The notes: generated from the sequence alone by a model not told the origin. A stretch of 64,000 nt of DNA from Hahella sp. KA22 (GCF_004135205.1 NZ_CP035490.1:6253501-6317500), one strand, 5' to 3'; numbered from the stretch's first letter, positions 1 to 8,178 are shown. A program made the numbers and translations.

Positions 1-47
1 GATTCAGCTATAGTTAAAAGTACGTCGCACAAACCCTTTTACGCCCC

Positions 48-827
48 ATGCTCTATTGGCTTCGTCTCTTTTTATTGCTGGTTTGCGCCACCACCGTTAT
101 GGCGGAAGAAGACCAGCAGGTGATTCTGGCCAACGGGGAGTGGGAGCCCTTTCTTTCCGAACGCCTGCCCCACTATGGCTTCGCCTCACACTTGGTCACG
201 GAAGCGTTCGCCGCGGTAGGCGTGCAGGTGGAATACCAGTTTTATCCCTGGGCGCGCGCAGAAGCGATGGTGGAAGGCGGACAGATCGACGGTTCTCTGC
301 TTTGGACGCAAACGCCACAGAGGAGTGAGTTCGCTTATTTCAGCGATGTGGTGGTCACCCAGGATGAAGTGCTGTTTCACCTGCGCGTACTACCCTTAGA
401 GCCAAAGTCGCCCGCCGATCTACACGGCGAATCTATCGCCGTCCCCCTGGGCTCCAAACTCGGCGTTTGGAAAGAGGCTGTGGAGTCCGGACAGGTGATG
501 GAGTTCGGAGTGCGGGACATCGAAGTAGGGATGAATATGTTGCTGCGACGACGGGTAGACGCCTTCCCGCTCGCCAAAGCAGTAGGCTACAGCGCACTGC
601 GTGCGCACTTTTCGCCTCAGGAGCAAGCGCTCATCACTCACTCCGCCGCCGTGTTCGATCGCCATGAATACCGGCTTATGCTATCCCGCAAGCGACCCAT
701 GAACGCCAGATTTATCCTGCAGTTCAACGAAGGCTTGCGCCGCCTGCGCGCAAGCGGTCGGTATCAGGAAATGGAAGACGCCTATTATCGCGGCGACTAT
801 GACGCCCGTGACTCCACAGATGACTAA
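48..827 (+). CDS. Periplasmic solute-binding protein (PBP2, amino-acid type)
   Basis: A 259-residue secreted protein. The first ~19 residues form a signal peptide (hydrophobic LRLFLLLVCATTVMA, cleavage after VMA). The rest resembles bacterial extracellular solute-binding protein family 3, with an early GEWEPF segment, a Y/W-rich region around residue 60-70 (FYPWARAEAMV) and a DGSLLW segment typical of that fold. Many such stand-alone proteins in marine gammaproteobacteria are not linked to an ABC transporter, and no permease or ATPase lies next to it here. The ligand cannot be told from sequence. It converges on the flavoprotein gene that ends five bases downstream on the other strand. Confidence 0.8.
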   Translation: MLYWLRLFLLLVCATTVMAEEDQQVILANGEWEPFLSERLPHYGFASHLVTEAFAAVGVQVEYQFYPWARAEAMVEGGQIDGSLLWTQTPQRSEFAYFSDVVVTQDEVLFHLRVLPLEPKSPADLHGESIAVPLGSKLGVWKEAVESGQVMEFGVRDIEVGMNMLLRRRVDAFPLAKAVGYSALRAHFSPQEQALITHSAAVFDRHEYRLMLSRKRPMNARFILQFNEGLRRLRASGRYQEMEDAYYRGDYDARDSTDD

Positions 828-831
828 ATGC

Positions 832-1959
832 TCAGGCGCGAGGGAAACGCCGCATAAAGCGCTTGTCGATAACGTCTTTCCAACGCCATACCCACTCCCC
901 CGCCAGACTGATGCATCCTCGCGCGCCCACCGCATCACGACCGCCGCAGGCCAGCAAACTCAAAAAGCGCCGCTGTGGACGATAGGCCCGCATCGGCAGG
1001 CCACGCAGCAGGCGATGCAGGTTATCGAGTAAGAAAGGAGCCTGACGCACCGCATACACCCCCGCCCTGGGCGTAGGGGAGGCATCAATCCAGGCGCAAT
1101 CACCGACGGCGAACACCTCAGGAAAAGCGATGCTTTGCAGGCTGGGCGTGACGCGAATAAAGCCCTTGGAGGTTAAAGGCAACTCCGTCTGGGTCAACCA
1201 GGGCGCCGCTTTGCCTTGCGTACACCAGAACACATGATCCGCCGGCAGCGTCCGCCCCGTCTTATCCACCAGGCTCTCCGACCTCACTTCCGCGACATCG
1301 AAGTCTGCCTGCGTCTTCACGCCATAGCGATCAAAGCGGCGTTGCAGCCAACGCCGCATACGTTGGGGATAATCCGCCACCGGCTCGCTGCGCGCCACAA
1401 GGGCCACACAATGGGCGACAGGAGCCGACTGCAACGCATGAGCAATAGCGAACGCCAATTCCACTCCGCCCGCGCCGCCGCCCACCACGACAATATTCCG
1501 CACTGCCGGATCGGCGCGCAGGCTAGCATAGGTCTCACGCCAGCGGGGCCAGAAGTCAGCGATGGGTTTAACGGGAATCGCATAGCCAGACGCTCCTGGC
1601 GTGCTCAAGTCAGGAACCGCGCCGATATTGAGGGATAGATAGTCGTAACGCAGCGCTTCTCCACTTTCCAGAAGCGCCATGCGCCCCAAGCAGTCCAGCC
1701 CTTTCACCCGTCCCTCAAGAAACTCCGCTCCCGAATGACGGCACAAAGCCAGCAAATCAATATGCGCCTCCGCATAGTCATAGTGCCCCGCCACCAACCC
1801 AGGCAACATGCCTGAATAAGGACTCAGCGGCCGCTCGGAGACCAGAACCACCCGCACGTTCGGCAGAGGGTCCTTCGCCAGCGCCAGCAGCAACAAAGCG
1901 TGGGTATGCCCGCCGCCAAGAAGAAGTAAAGTGAGAGTACCGGATGGTTCAGCCGTCAC
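832..1959 (-). CDS. FAD-dependent pyridine nucleotide-disulfide oxidoreductase, SelD-associated type
   Basis: A flavoprotein of about 375 residues. An N-terminal dinucleotide-binding loop LLLLGGGHTHALLL is followed by a second nucleotide-binding loop VVVGGGAGGVELA in the middle and a C-terminal FAD motif VFAVGDCAW. The GGGHTH start and the SGMLPGLVAGHY segment are characteristic of the family found either alone or fused to the N-terminus of selenide,water dikinase (TIGR03169). No selD is present in the window, so this is the stand-alone form and its substrate is unknown. The start is uncertain: GTG at 1959 is given, and a TTG seven codons upstream (1980) is also open. It is not obviously NADH dehydrogenase II, being shorter and lacking a membrane helix at the C-terminus. 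Confidence 0.75.
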   Translation of the reverse strand: MTAEPSGTLTLLLLGGGHTHALLLLALAKDPLPNVRVVLVSERPLSPYSGMLPGLVAGHYDYAEAHIDLLALCRHSGAEFLEGRVKGLDCLGRMALLESGEALRYDYLSLNIGAVPDLSTPGASGYAIPVKPIADFWPRWRETYASLRADPAVRNIVVVGGGAGGVELAFAIAHALQSAPVAHCVALVARSEPVADYPQRMRRWLQRRFDRYGVKTQADFDVAEVRSESLVDKTGRTLPADHVFWCTQGKAAPWLTQTELPLTSKGFIRVTPSLQSIAFPEVFAVGDCAWIDASPTPRAGVYAVRQAPFLLDNLHRLLRGLPMRAYRPQRRFLSLLACGGRDAVGARGCISLAGEWVWRWKDVIDKRFMRRFPRA

Positions 1960-2113
1960 AGGATATCGTCCGCACGTCAATGAAATATTGCACTCGTTAT
2001 CCCTGAATAATAGCTGGTCAGCAACCCGAAATACGCAGTAATCTTGAAACGCCCATGCAGTATTTTGGCGATGTGAGCTATCTTTCTTCTATTCATAGTG
2101 GAGGCTTATCGTT

Positions 2114-3097
2114 ATGACGGCTCGCTTATTCTGGCGCTCGGCGACACTGCTCTGTCTCTTCATTACGTCCTTGGCGATGGCGGGCGACATACCCGGCTCA
2201 GAGGATCATCCCATGGTGTCCCGGTACGCCGGCGCGGAAATCATCAAATACGAAAAACAGGCTTTCACTGAAATATCCCTGGCGCAGACCCCGATCCAAC
2301 AGCGAGGCGGCAGGGACAAAAATCCCGGTGCGTTTCTGGAGCTGGAAGGAAAATTGACCCGCGTGGCTTACCGCATTCCCGAGGGGCGCAGTACCTTGGA
2401 AGTTTATCGTAACTACGAGGAAGCGCTACGCGGAGCGGGTTTCGAGATCCTGTTCAGCTGCAAAAATGAAGAATGCGGCGGTAAACCCGCCGGGCGCCCC
2501 TTCAACGAAATCGTGACGCCCAAAGACCTCACTGTAAAAATGATGTTTCATGAGAAGGACCAACGCTACCTGCTGGCGCGCCTGACCCGGGAAGATCAAA
2601 CCGTGCATGTGGCGGTATACATCACCAAGGCTTACTCCATCGGCGGACAGGATAAAAACCGGGTGTTCGTGAATACGCAGGTGGTGGAATCAGCGCCCAT
2701 GCAATCCGGCATGGTGAAGGTGGACGCAGAGGCCATGGCCAAAGGCCTGGATGCGGAGGGACATATCGCGTTGTATGGCGCCTACTTCGACACCGACAAG
2801 GCGGATATCAAACCGGAATCAGCGGAAACCCTGGCGGAAATCGCCAAGCTTATGAAGTCCCAGCCGTCGCTAAAGGTCTTAATTGTCGGCCACACTGATA
2901 ATGCTGGCGCGCTCGATTACAACCGCAGCCTTTCAGAGCACCGCGCCAAAGCCGTGATGGACGCCCTGGTGAGTCAGTACAAGGTTGGCGCTGAACGCAT
3001 GACCGCCTTAGGCGTCGGTATGGCGGCCCCTGTCGCCTCCAACGAAAACGAAGCAGGCAAAGCCAAAAATCGCCGGGTTGAGTTGGTGAAAAGGTAA
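2114..3097 (+). CDS. Outer-membrane OmpA-family protein with N-terminal DUF4892
   Basis: A 327-residue exported protein with a signal peptide ending near SLAMA. Residues ~30-190 resemble DUF4892, with the telltale LFSCKNEECGG and YLLARL segments seen in Pseudomonas DUF4892 proteins. Residues ~215-327 are an OmpA/MotB peptidoglycan-binding domain (YFDTDKADIKPES, then VGHTDN at ~258 and the closing KNRRVEL). The OmpA domain should tether the protein to peptidoglycan; the role of DUF4892 is not known. A good ribosome-binding site (GGAGG) precedes the ATG. It is monocistronic, with a strong hairpin terminator 40 bases after the stop. Confidence 0.85.
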   Translation: MTARLFWRSATLLCLFITSLAMAGDIPGSEDHPMVSRYAGAEIIKYEKQAFTEISLAQTPIQQRGGRDKNPGAFLELEGKLTRVAYRIPEGRSTLEVYRNYEEALRGAGFEILFSCKNEECGGKPAGRPFNEIVTPKDLTVKMMFHEKDQRYLLARLTREDQTVHVAVYITKAYSIGGQDKNRVFVNTQVVESAPMQSGMVKVDAEAMAKGLDAEGHIALYGAYFDTDKADIKPESAETLAEIAKLMKSQPSLKVLIVGHTDNAGALDYNRSLSEHRAKAVMDALVSQYKVGAERMTALGVGMAAPVASNENEAGKAKNRRVELVKR

Positions 3098-3134
3098 CCG
3101 GATAAGATACCCCTCATTTAAGAGAGATAGACAA

Positions 3135-3160
3135 CCAGAGGCCCGCAAAAGGGCCTTTGG
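3135..3160 (+). terminator. Intrinsic terminator of the OmpA-family gene
   Basis: A ten-pair stem, CCAGAGGCCC with GGGCCTTTGG including one G-U pair, closes on a six-base GCAAAA loop 38 bases past the stop codon. Only a short T-rich stretch follows. Confidence 0.6.
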
Positions 3161-3226
3161 TGTATACGTGAAATAACCGGCATATCCGAATACGACCTTT
3201 CCTTCTCTCCCCAGTCTATCTCTACT

Positions 3227-3361
3227 CCGTTCGCCCTGAGCCTGTCGAAGGGCCTTCCAGAGAGCTAATCCATAGGCAATGATCTTTAATCAACATCAGG
3301 AAAGTGGACTATTTTTTCCTCGTCGCTCTGGGAAGCCCTTCGACAGGCTCAGGGCGAACGG
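3227..3361. repeat. Inverted repeat of the TTCGACAGGCTCAGGGCGAA type
   Basis: The left arm (3227-3262) begins CCGTTCGCCCTGAGCCTG; the right arm (3326-3361) is its reverse complement. The first 26 positions are identical and the last ten differ at two. A 63-base spacer lies between. The same core is a well-known dispersed palindromic element in many bacterial genomes. Folding would give a very long stem at the 3' junction of two convergent genes. There is no transposase and no clear target duplication. Confidence 0.8.
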
Positions 3362-3461
3362 GGGGAATGCAGAACGGGCATTCTACGCCGAAGAGTAGAA
3401 TTTCAAGATGCCTGATATTCCCCATCCATAGTGCACCGCAGATGATTGGTCGATGGGTTAC

Positions 3462-4091
3462 CTAACAAAGCATCAGGCGGTCAAAGCCAATCGCGAAGCC
3501 AATTCCTTGCTTATAAGCGCCGCCTCCGACCACTTGCTTTTGTGCACCCAGCTTGGGTACTGAGATTTCGAAGCCATCCTCCATGTAGTAACTTAGCCCG
3601 CGCTTCACGGCGCTGAACACTTCGTACTCCCTGGTTTGCAAAGCCACCATGTTTTCCGCCAGGGCGATCAGTTCTTCCCGAACCTCAGCGGAGGTGGGAT
3701 TAATGACCTCAACCCCGAACTGAAAGAATTCCCGGTAGCGGCCTTCCTGAGGACGCTCATAGCGCCAGCAGCGTTCAAAATACCAAAGCCGCACGTTCTT
3801 TCTGCGCTTGAAGTGTTTGTCCGCCACCAGTTGCACCGTCGCTGTTCCTTCTGGACGCAGACACAAAGAGCGGCCTTTCTTATCCGGAAACACATACATC
3901 TGCCCAAGTATCTCTTCTCCCGCCTTGTCGATGTAGACCTGAGAAGGTTCAATGGAAGGCAGAATCATTTCTTCAAACCCACTGGCTTCCGCCAGCGCAA
4001 TCATCTGATTCAGCAACGCCCTGCGCTTCTTCGCCGTATCGCCACTGATAATTCTTACGCCTTTGGCCAGACCTTCAATTTTATATTCCAT
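3462..4091 (-). CDS. Miniature histidyl-tRNA synthetase-like protein (catalytic core only)
   Basis: Only 209 residues, against roughly 420 for normal HisRS. The order of class II motifs is kept. An LRPEGT segment lies at 78-83 and motif 2 (RYERPQEGRYREF) at 110-122. A HisRS-specific histidine-binding element reads RGLSYY at 164-169 (usually RGLDYY), then GGGAY at 189-193 (usually GGRYD) and motif 3 GFAIGFDRL at 198-206. About 90-100 residues that normally separate motif 2 from RGLDYY (the insertion domain) are missing, and the protein stops right after motif 3, so there is no anticodon-binding domain. It may activate or bind histidine without recognising tRNA-His by its anticodon. HisZ is less likely because HisZ is longer and lacks these motifs. 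A full-length hisS must exist elsewhere. An upstream His-codon leader and terminator suggest control by histidine supply. Confidence 0.75.
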   Translation of the reverse strand: MEYKIEGLAKGVRIISGDTAKKRRALLNQMIALAEASGFEEMILPSIEPSQVYIDKAGEEILGQMYVFPDKKGRSLCLRPEGTATVQLVADKHFKRRKNVRLWYFERCWRYERPQEGRYREFFQFGVEVINPTSAEVREELIALAENMVALQTREYEVFSAVKRGLSYYMEDGFEISVPKLGAQKQVVGGGAYKQGIGFAIGFDRLMLC

Positions 4092-4123
4092 AACAAATTC
4101 CCATTCACTGAATTAAAAACAAT

Positions 4124-4157
4124 AAAAAAGCCCTCGCAGCAACGCTGGGAGGGCTTT
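4124..4157 (-). terminator. Attenuator-type intrinsic terminator before the HisRS-like gene
   Basis: On the minus strand AAAGCCCTC-C-CAGC, loop GTT, GCTG-C-GAGGGCTTT followed by a T run: nine pairs, one mismatch, four pairs, then six T. It ends about 30 bases before the HisRS-like ATG and after the leader frame, so transcripts from the 4264-4291 promoter must pass it to reach the gene. Its 5' arm (4144-4155) can pair instead with 4192-4203 (11 of 12 bases), giving an antiterminator. Confidence 0.8.
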
Positions 4158-4178
4158 CTCAGTGAACGGGCTTAACTT

Positions 4179-4256
4179 TCAACCAAGCAATAGCTCTCCC
4201 AGCCGACGATGCGACAGTGGATGCAGATGCTTTGGATGGATGTTGAAAGTAATCAT
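4179..4256 (-). CDS. Putative histidine leader peptide (25 codons, four His)
   Basis: An ATG at 4256 opens a 25-codon frame ending in TGA. Codons 7, 10, 12 and 16 are CAT; the central stretch reads I-H-P-K-H-L-H-P-L-S-H-R-R. The ATG lies seven bases beyond the -10 box at 4264-4269, so the message would be leaderless or nearly so, and no Shine-Dalgarno site is possible. Codons 18-22 are the segment (4203-4192) that can pair with the terminator's 5' arm. Codons 3-5 (ACTTTCAAC) are perfectly complementary to GTTGAAAGT over the stop codon. This is the layout of amino-acid biosynthetic leader peptides. Translation is inferred, not shown. Confidence 0.6.
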   Translation of the reverse strand: MITFNIHPKHLHPLSHRRLGELLLG

Positions 4257-4263
4257 GCCGGAC

Positions 4264-4291
4264 ATTATGCGTCCGAACAAAAGGATGTCAA
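4264..4291 (-). promoter_or_regulatory. Sigma70-type promoter of the leader/HisRS-like transcript
   Basis: TTGACA (4291-4286), a 16-base spacer, then CATAAT (4269-4264): a perfect -35 and five of six at -10. The expected start falls at about 4256-4258, on or next to the leader ATG. Confidence 0.7.
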
Positions 4292-4320
4292 CCCGCCAGG
4301 CTGACGCCATGCGTCGGAGC

Positions 4321-4368
4321 AAAAAAGCAAAGAAAAGGCCGCGCCTCATAAACAGAGATCGCCGCCTT
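4321..4368 (-). terminator. Terminator of the methyltransferase gene
   Basis: On the minus strand AAGGC...GCCTT encloses GCG/CGC and CTC/GAG pairs, followed by TTTTCTTTGCTTTTTT. It lies just downstream of the methyltransferase stop and separates that gene from the HisRS-like unit. Confidence 0.5.
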
Positions 4369-4404
4369 GATTTTCATTTAGATGAGCCGCGTTTTAATCA
4401 GACG

Positions 4405-5139
4405 TTATTCAACGCGTTGAGCCGCCACAATAAAGAACATCGGGCGTTCCAGCTCGACTTTCAGTTCTGGACATGCCTCGATTTGCTCTGCGCTGGGTCG
4501 CCACTCCTCCAGATGCTTCAGGGTGAAGCCCGTATTAATCAGCATCGTCAGATAGGTTCCCAGAGTACGGTGTTGTTTAACCACGCCATCCGCTAACCAG
4601 TCAGTGGTTCTTGGCCCTTCCACCAGATACTGGTTGATAGGCCAAAGCGTGTTTTTGCGCTGGTCTTCCGCCCAGCCAGGATTCCTGGGCGCCGTATAGA
4701 TCGGATGCTCCGCAGAGAAGATCAGCCAGCCGCCGGGTTTCAGACTGTTATACGCCTGTTCAAACAAGCCTTGCAGATTGGCGATGTAATGCAGCGTCAG
4801 CGAACTGTATACCAGGTCGTAACTGTTCACCGGCAGGGTCAGCGTCTCCAGATCCTCACGCGCATACTGGATGTGGGCGTCCGACGTCATTTCCTCTGCT
4901 TTGCTCAGCATATTCTGGGAAACGTCGACGCCCAGCACGTTGGCGGCGGACTGCTCACGCGCCCAGCGGCAGAACCAACCAAATCCGCAGCCCAGGTCTG
5001 CAACATTCGCGTTCGCCAGCGGGGGCATCAATGCCTTAATCGAAGCCCACTCCGGCGCTCCGTCCAGCCCATTCAGGGAACGTGGCAACTGGCTGTAGCC
5101 TTCGAAGAAAGAATCGGTGTCGTAAATATTTTGTGTCAT
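4405..5139 (-). CDS. Class I SAM-dependent methyltransferase
   Basis: About 244 residues. The Rossmann SAM-binding motif VADLGCGFGWF lies at residues ~47-57, followed by an acidic strand end VLGVDVSQNML, then DLVYSSLTLHYI and LKPGGWLIFSAEHP, which is the Methyltransf_11/25 pattern. The start at MTQNIYD is preferred over one 34 codons upstream because GGAG stands nine bases before that ATG and the upstream extension has no family-like character. The substrate is unknown; the neighbours (argS and the HisRS-like gene) give no clear hint, and each seems separately transcribed. Confidence 0.8.
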   Translation of the reverse strand: MTQNIYDTDSFFEGYSQLPRSLNGLDGAPEWASIKALMPPLANANVADLGCGFGWFCRWAREQSAANVLGVDVSQNMLSKAEEMTSDAHIQYAREDLETLTLPVNSYDLVYSSLTLHYIANLQGLFEQAYNSLKPGGWLIFSAEHPIYTAPRNPGWAEDQRKNTLWPINQYLVEGPRTTDWLADGVVKQHRTLGTYLTMLINTGFTLKHLEEWRPSAEQIEACPELKVELERPMFFIVAAQRVE

Positions 5140-5437
5140 TAGTGTGTACTCCGTTTGAAAAATGCCGGCAACGAACGGGATACAACTTCCTACAGGCGTG
5201 ACGAAGCCCCGTCCGTTGATACGGCGGGGCTGATTTCGCAATTACGCGAACTTAGATTTGCTCACGAATTACGGACGCCCCACCAGGAACGCCCTCAATT
5301 CGGGAAACAATATGAATATCGATGTAAATCATCGCGCGATTATTTCAGGGGACAAATATAGCGTCAATGCAATTCTGTATTCGTACTGGTCCCCAACGAG
5401 CAATTCCGTTGGGGGGACAGAAAAAAGCGGATAGGGA
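5140..5437. other. Spacer between argS and the methyltransferase with two hairpins
   Basis: No supported gene. Hairpin one is at 5205-5231 (AGCCCCG-T-CCGT, TGAT loop, ACGG-CGGGGCT). Hairpin two is at 5389-5418 (CCCCAACG paired with CGTTGGGG). Neither has a T run after it in the argS direction, so either could end argS transcription only by a non-canonical or processed route. Confidence 0.5.
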
Positions 5438-7174
5438 TTACATCCGCTCCAGGGTTTCGATGCCCAGCAAATCCAGACCTTGTTTCAGGGTCTTGGCAAT
5501 GAGCAGTGAAAGCATCAAACGCGAGCTACGTACAGGTTCTTCCGCTTTCAGCACCGGACAAGCTTCATAGAAGTTGGCGAACTCTTTGGACAATTCATAG
5601 AGATAGCCACACAGAATGTGCGGACAGCCTTCAGACGCCACAGAGTGCAATATTTCATTGAACTGCAACAGTCTGACCGCCAGCGCACGCTCAATGGGCT
5701 CCGCCAGTTGCAGGTCACCTTCAAAGGTCAGATTGCCGACTTCGCCTTTCTTGAAGACATTCACAACCCGGCTGTAGGCGTACTGTACGTATGGCGCGGT
5801 GTTGCCTTCCAGGCTGAGCATGGCGTCGAAACTGAAGATGTAATCGCTGGAGCGGTTCTTGGACAGATCCGCGTACTTCACCGCCGCCATACCGACGACG
5901 TGAGCAATGCGATTAAGCTCTTCTTCCGGCATTTCCGGATTCTTTTCTTTCACGACGGCGTATGCCCGACCTTGCGCCTCGGTGAGCAGATCCGCCAGCT
6001 TAACGGTGCCGCCATCCCGAGTCTTGAAGGGCTTGCCATCGGTTCCCAGAACCATGCCGAACGCCATATGCTCCAGAGACATATCAGGGCTGACGAAGCC
6101 TGCCTTGCGACCGGCTGCATAGACCTGATTCAAGTGCAATGACTGCCGCGCATCGACGAAATAAAGCACCCGATTCGCCTTCAGAACCCGCTCTCTGTAA
6201 CGCAGAGCCGCCAGATCAGTGGTGGCGTACAGGTAACCGCCGTCAGACTTCTTCACGATCAACGGCACAGTCTCATCGTCTTTGCCTTTGAACTCGTCCA
6301 TGAAGACACACTCAGCGCCGTCACTGTTGGTCAGCAGGCCTTTCGCGCGCAGATCATCGATAACGTTCGGCAGGTCTTCGTTATAAGCGCTTTCCGGCAT
6401 CACGTCCGCCCGCGTCAGGCTGACATTCAAGCGTTCATATACGTCTTCACAATGCTGCAGAGAGATATCGATAAATGTTTTCCACAGCGACAGGCATTCC
6501 TGATCGCCGGATTGCAGCTTAACAACATACTGACGCGCGCTATCCTTGAATTCAGGATCTTCCTCAAAACACTTCTTGGCCTGACGATAGAAGTTTTCCA
6601 GGTCAGCCAGCTCCATGGACAGGGTCTGCTGGTTTTCCGTCTTCAACTTGTTCATGTAGGCCAACAACATGCCGAACTGAGTGCCCCAGTCGCCCACGTG
6701 GTTCTGACGAATCACCCTGTGCCCCAGAAACTCCAGTGTTCTGACGACGGCGTCGCCGATGATGGTGGAACGCAGATGGCCAACGTGCATCTCTTTCGCG
6801 AGGTTAGGCGCGGAATAATCCACCACCACGGTCTGTTTGGGGCTGTCCAGAGGAATGGTCAGGCGCGGATCGGCCAGCACCTGACGCAGGCTCTGACTCA
6901 TCCAGTCTTTACTCAGGAAAATATTGATAAAGCCAGGGCCGGCGATTTCAACTTTCTCGGCCATGTCGCCCAGATCCAGAACGTCCAGGACTTTGGCGGC
7001 CAATTCGCGCGGGTTCATTTTCAGCGCTTTGGCGACGCCCATCACGCCATTGGCCTGATAGTCGCCGAATTGAGGCTTGCCGGACGGCTTCACGATCGCC
7101 GGGGAGCCTTCTGGAGCGCCCGCCGCATGCAGCGCTGCGCTGATTTTCTGTTCAAGCAATTGTTGCAGATTCAT
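5438..7174 (-). CDS. argS: Arginyl-tRNA synthetase
   Basis: A class I synthetase of about 578 residues that charges tRNA-Arg with arginine in the cytoplasm. It has the N-terminal Add-1 domain beginning [11 protein letters not shown] with FGDYQANG, the HIGH-type motif [12 protein letters not shown], the [13 protein letters not shown] region that replaces a strict KMSKS, and a C-terminal DALR-type anticodon-binding domain ending [10 protein letters not shown]. The ATG at 7174 matches the E. coli N-terminus; a GTG seven codons upstream is also in frame. Length is normal for the family. Confidence 0.97.
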   Translation of the reverse strand: MNLQQLLEQKISAALHAAGAPEGSPAIVKPSGKPQFGDYQANGVMGVAKALKMNPRELAAKVLDVLDLGDMAEKVEIAGPGFINIFLSKDWMSQSLRQVLADPRLTIPLDSPKQTVVVDYSAPNLAKEMHVGHLRSTIIGDAVVRTLEFLGHRVIRQNHVGDWGTQFGMLLAYMNKLKTENQQTLSMELADLENFYRQAKKCFEEDPEFKDSARQYVVKLQSGDQECLSLWKTFIDISLQHCEDVYERLNVSLTRADVMPESAYNEDLPNVIDDLRAKGLLTNSDGAECVFMDEFKGKDDETVPLIVKKSDGGYLYATTDLAALRYRERVLKANRVLYFVDARQSLHLNQVYAAGRKAGFVSPDMSLEHMAFGMVLGTDGKPFKTRDGGTVKLADLLTEAQGRAYAVVKEKNPEMPEEELNRIAHVVGMAAVKYADLSKNRSSDYIFSFDAMLSLEGNTAPYVQYAYSRVVNVFKKGEVGNLTFEGDLQLAEPIERALAVRLLQFNEILHSVASEGCPHILCGYLYELSKEFANFYEACPVLKAEEPVRSSRLMLSLLIAKTLKQGLDLLGIETLERM

Positions 7175-7351
7175 AGGAAGATCTTCGTTACTCACAGCAA
7201 CGGGAGTCCGCCGCTGAAACTGATGGAAATGGCGGCCATGATACCGCAGTATCCGGTCAAGGAAAAATCCGCAGTTATCCGGGTAAGACAGAATGTCACG
7301 AATTGAAGGGAACGCCCGCCGGCGAGGAGAGCAGCGGACGTCTATAGATGA

Positions 7352-7912
7352 TTACTCTGAAGGCTGCTCGTCTAATGTACGAGCGATTAGAGTAAAGGCA
7401 ATGTCAGTACCATATCGAGTCTCCAGGTCTCTCTTAACAGCTTCCGCCAACCCTATATAGCTAACGTGGCCAAATAAAGTCTCAACCTTGTAGGGCTGCC
7501 AAACTGTTCCGAGCATATGCTCCATATTATCCATGTTACAGCTCTCGGATTTAATCAGTTCATTCGACTTAAGCGCATGCAGAGTTTTAACAGCGGGACC
7601 ATCCAGCATAAACCCGTTTGGTTCTAACGCATGAGTCAACGCAACGCCCTTTTCACTGACTAACGTTAATTTATAAGGCGTCTCTGGGGTCTGAAAGCGT
7701 TGAAAGTTCTGGCCGCCAACATAGAGCGAACCATCAGGTTCACGGCAGAATGAAACTTTGTTTGTGTATATAGATTCTCCCAGTTTTAGATCGGGAGTTA
7801 TTGCAACAATCTGGTTATGACGAAACAGATAAGAGATATTCTCTTCCACATTAAACTGTGCGGATGCAGTAGTGGATATTGCTAAAAGTAGCCCTGCTAG
7901 TGTTTTGGTCAT
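7352..7912 (-). CDS. Secreted protein of unknown function
   Basis: A 186-residue protein with a clear signal peptide (MTKTLAGLLLAISTTASA, cleaved before QFNVEEN). The start is fixed by a strong AAGGAG site six bases upstream. It has two cysteines (CREP and SCNMD), which could form one disulfide in the periplasm. I recognise no domain. Its DNA looks more AT-rich than its neighbours, which may mean lineage-specific or acquired origin. It stands alone between argS and a gene-poor stretch. Confidence 0.7.
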   Translation of the reverse strand: MTKTLAGLLLAISTTASAQFNVEENISYLFRHNQIVAITPDLKLGESIYTNKVSFCREPDGSLYVGGQNFQRFQTPETPYKLTLVSEKGVALTHALEPNGFMLDGPAVKTLHALKSNELIKSESCNMDNMEHMLGTVWQPYKVETLFGHVSYIGLAEAVKRDLETRYGTDIAFTLIARTLDEQPSE

Positions 7913-8178
7913 ACTGACTTCTCCTTTTTAATAAGTACTCCTCACCTGTCCAGGTGAAGGCGAATCATACTCACAATTATATATTTTTCATACTAATCAA
8001 TTACCTGATCCGAACATCATAATCGCAAAAACGACAAATCAGGCTTGTCAGTCGTCCTGAGTTACTATACTTTCGCCTCACTCGTCACATTGCTTTATAT
8101 ACAAGCGCAAGGACATTTTTATTTGTACAGAAAGGAGTCTGACTTGCCTTTTTACGTTAGTTATATAATCTGAAATAC

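Larger units (their letters stand above)
3098..3461. other. Gene-free spacer holding a terminator and a long inverted repeat
   Basis: No convincing reading frame. It separates the convergent OmpA-family and HisRS-like genes and contains the terminator at 3135-3160 and the inverted repeat pair at 3227-3262 and 3326-3361. Confidence 0.7.

Noticed and set aside
1216-1638. 140-codon plus-strand frame inside the flavoprotein gene
   Set aside because: It is antisense to a conserved protein and has no family resemblance, which is expected of GC-rich shadow frames.
3227-3361. Small insertion element or MITE
   Set aside because: The 63-base interior has no coding sequence and no target-site duplication is visible. 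The core matches a known dispersed palindrome.
3462-4091. HisZ (ATP phosphoribosyltransferase regulatory subunit) as identity of the HisRS-like protein
   Set aside because: HisZ is about twice as long and has lost motif 2 residues that are kept here. No hisG is nearby.
4124-4291. T-box riboswitch
   Set aside because: No T-box consensus is seen, T-boxes are typical of Firmicutes, and the His-codon frame explains the terminator better.
5155-5570. Plus-strand frames between the methyltransferase and argS
   Set aside because: They overlap the argS end in antisense or contain hairpin sequences. No protein character or start signals.
7913-8178. Transfer RNA or riboswitch in the AT-rich stretch
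   Set aside because: No cloverleaf, GGTTCRA-type arm or known aptamer consensus could be found by eye.
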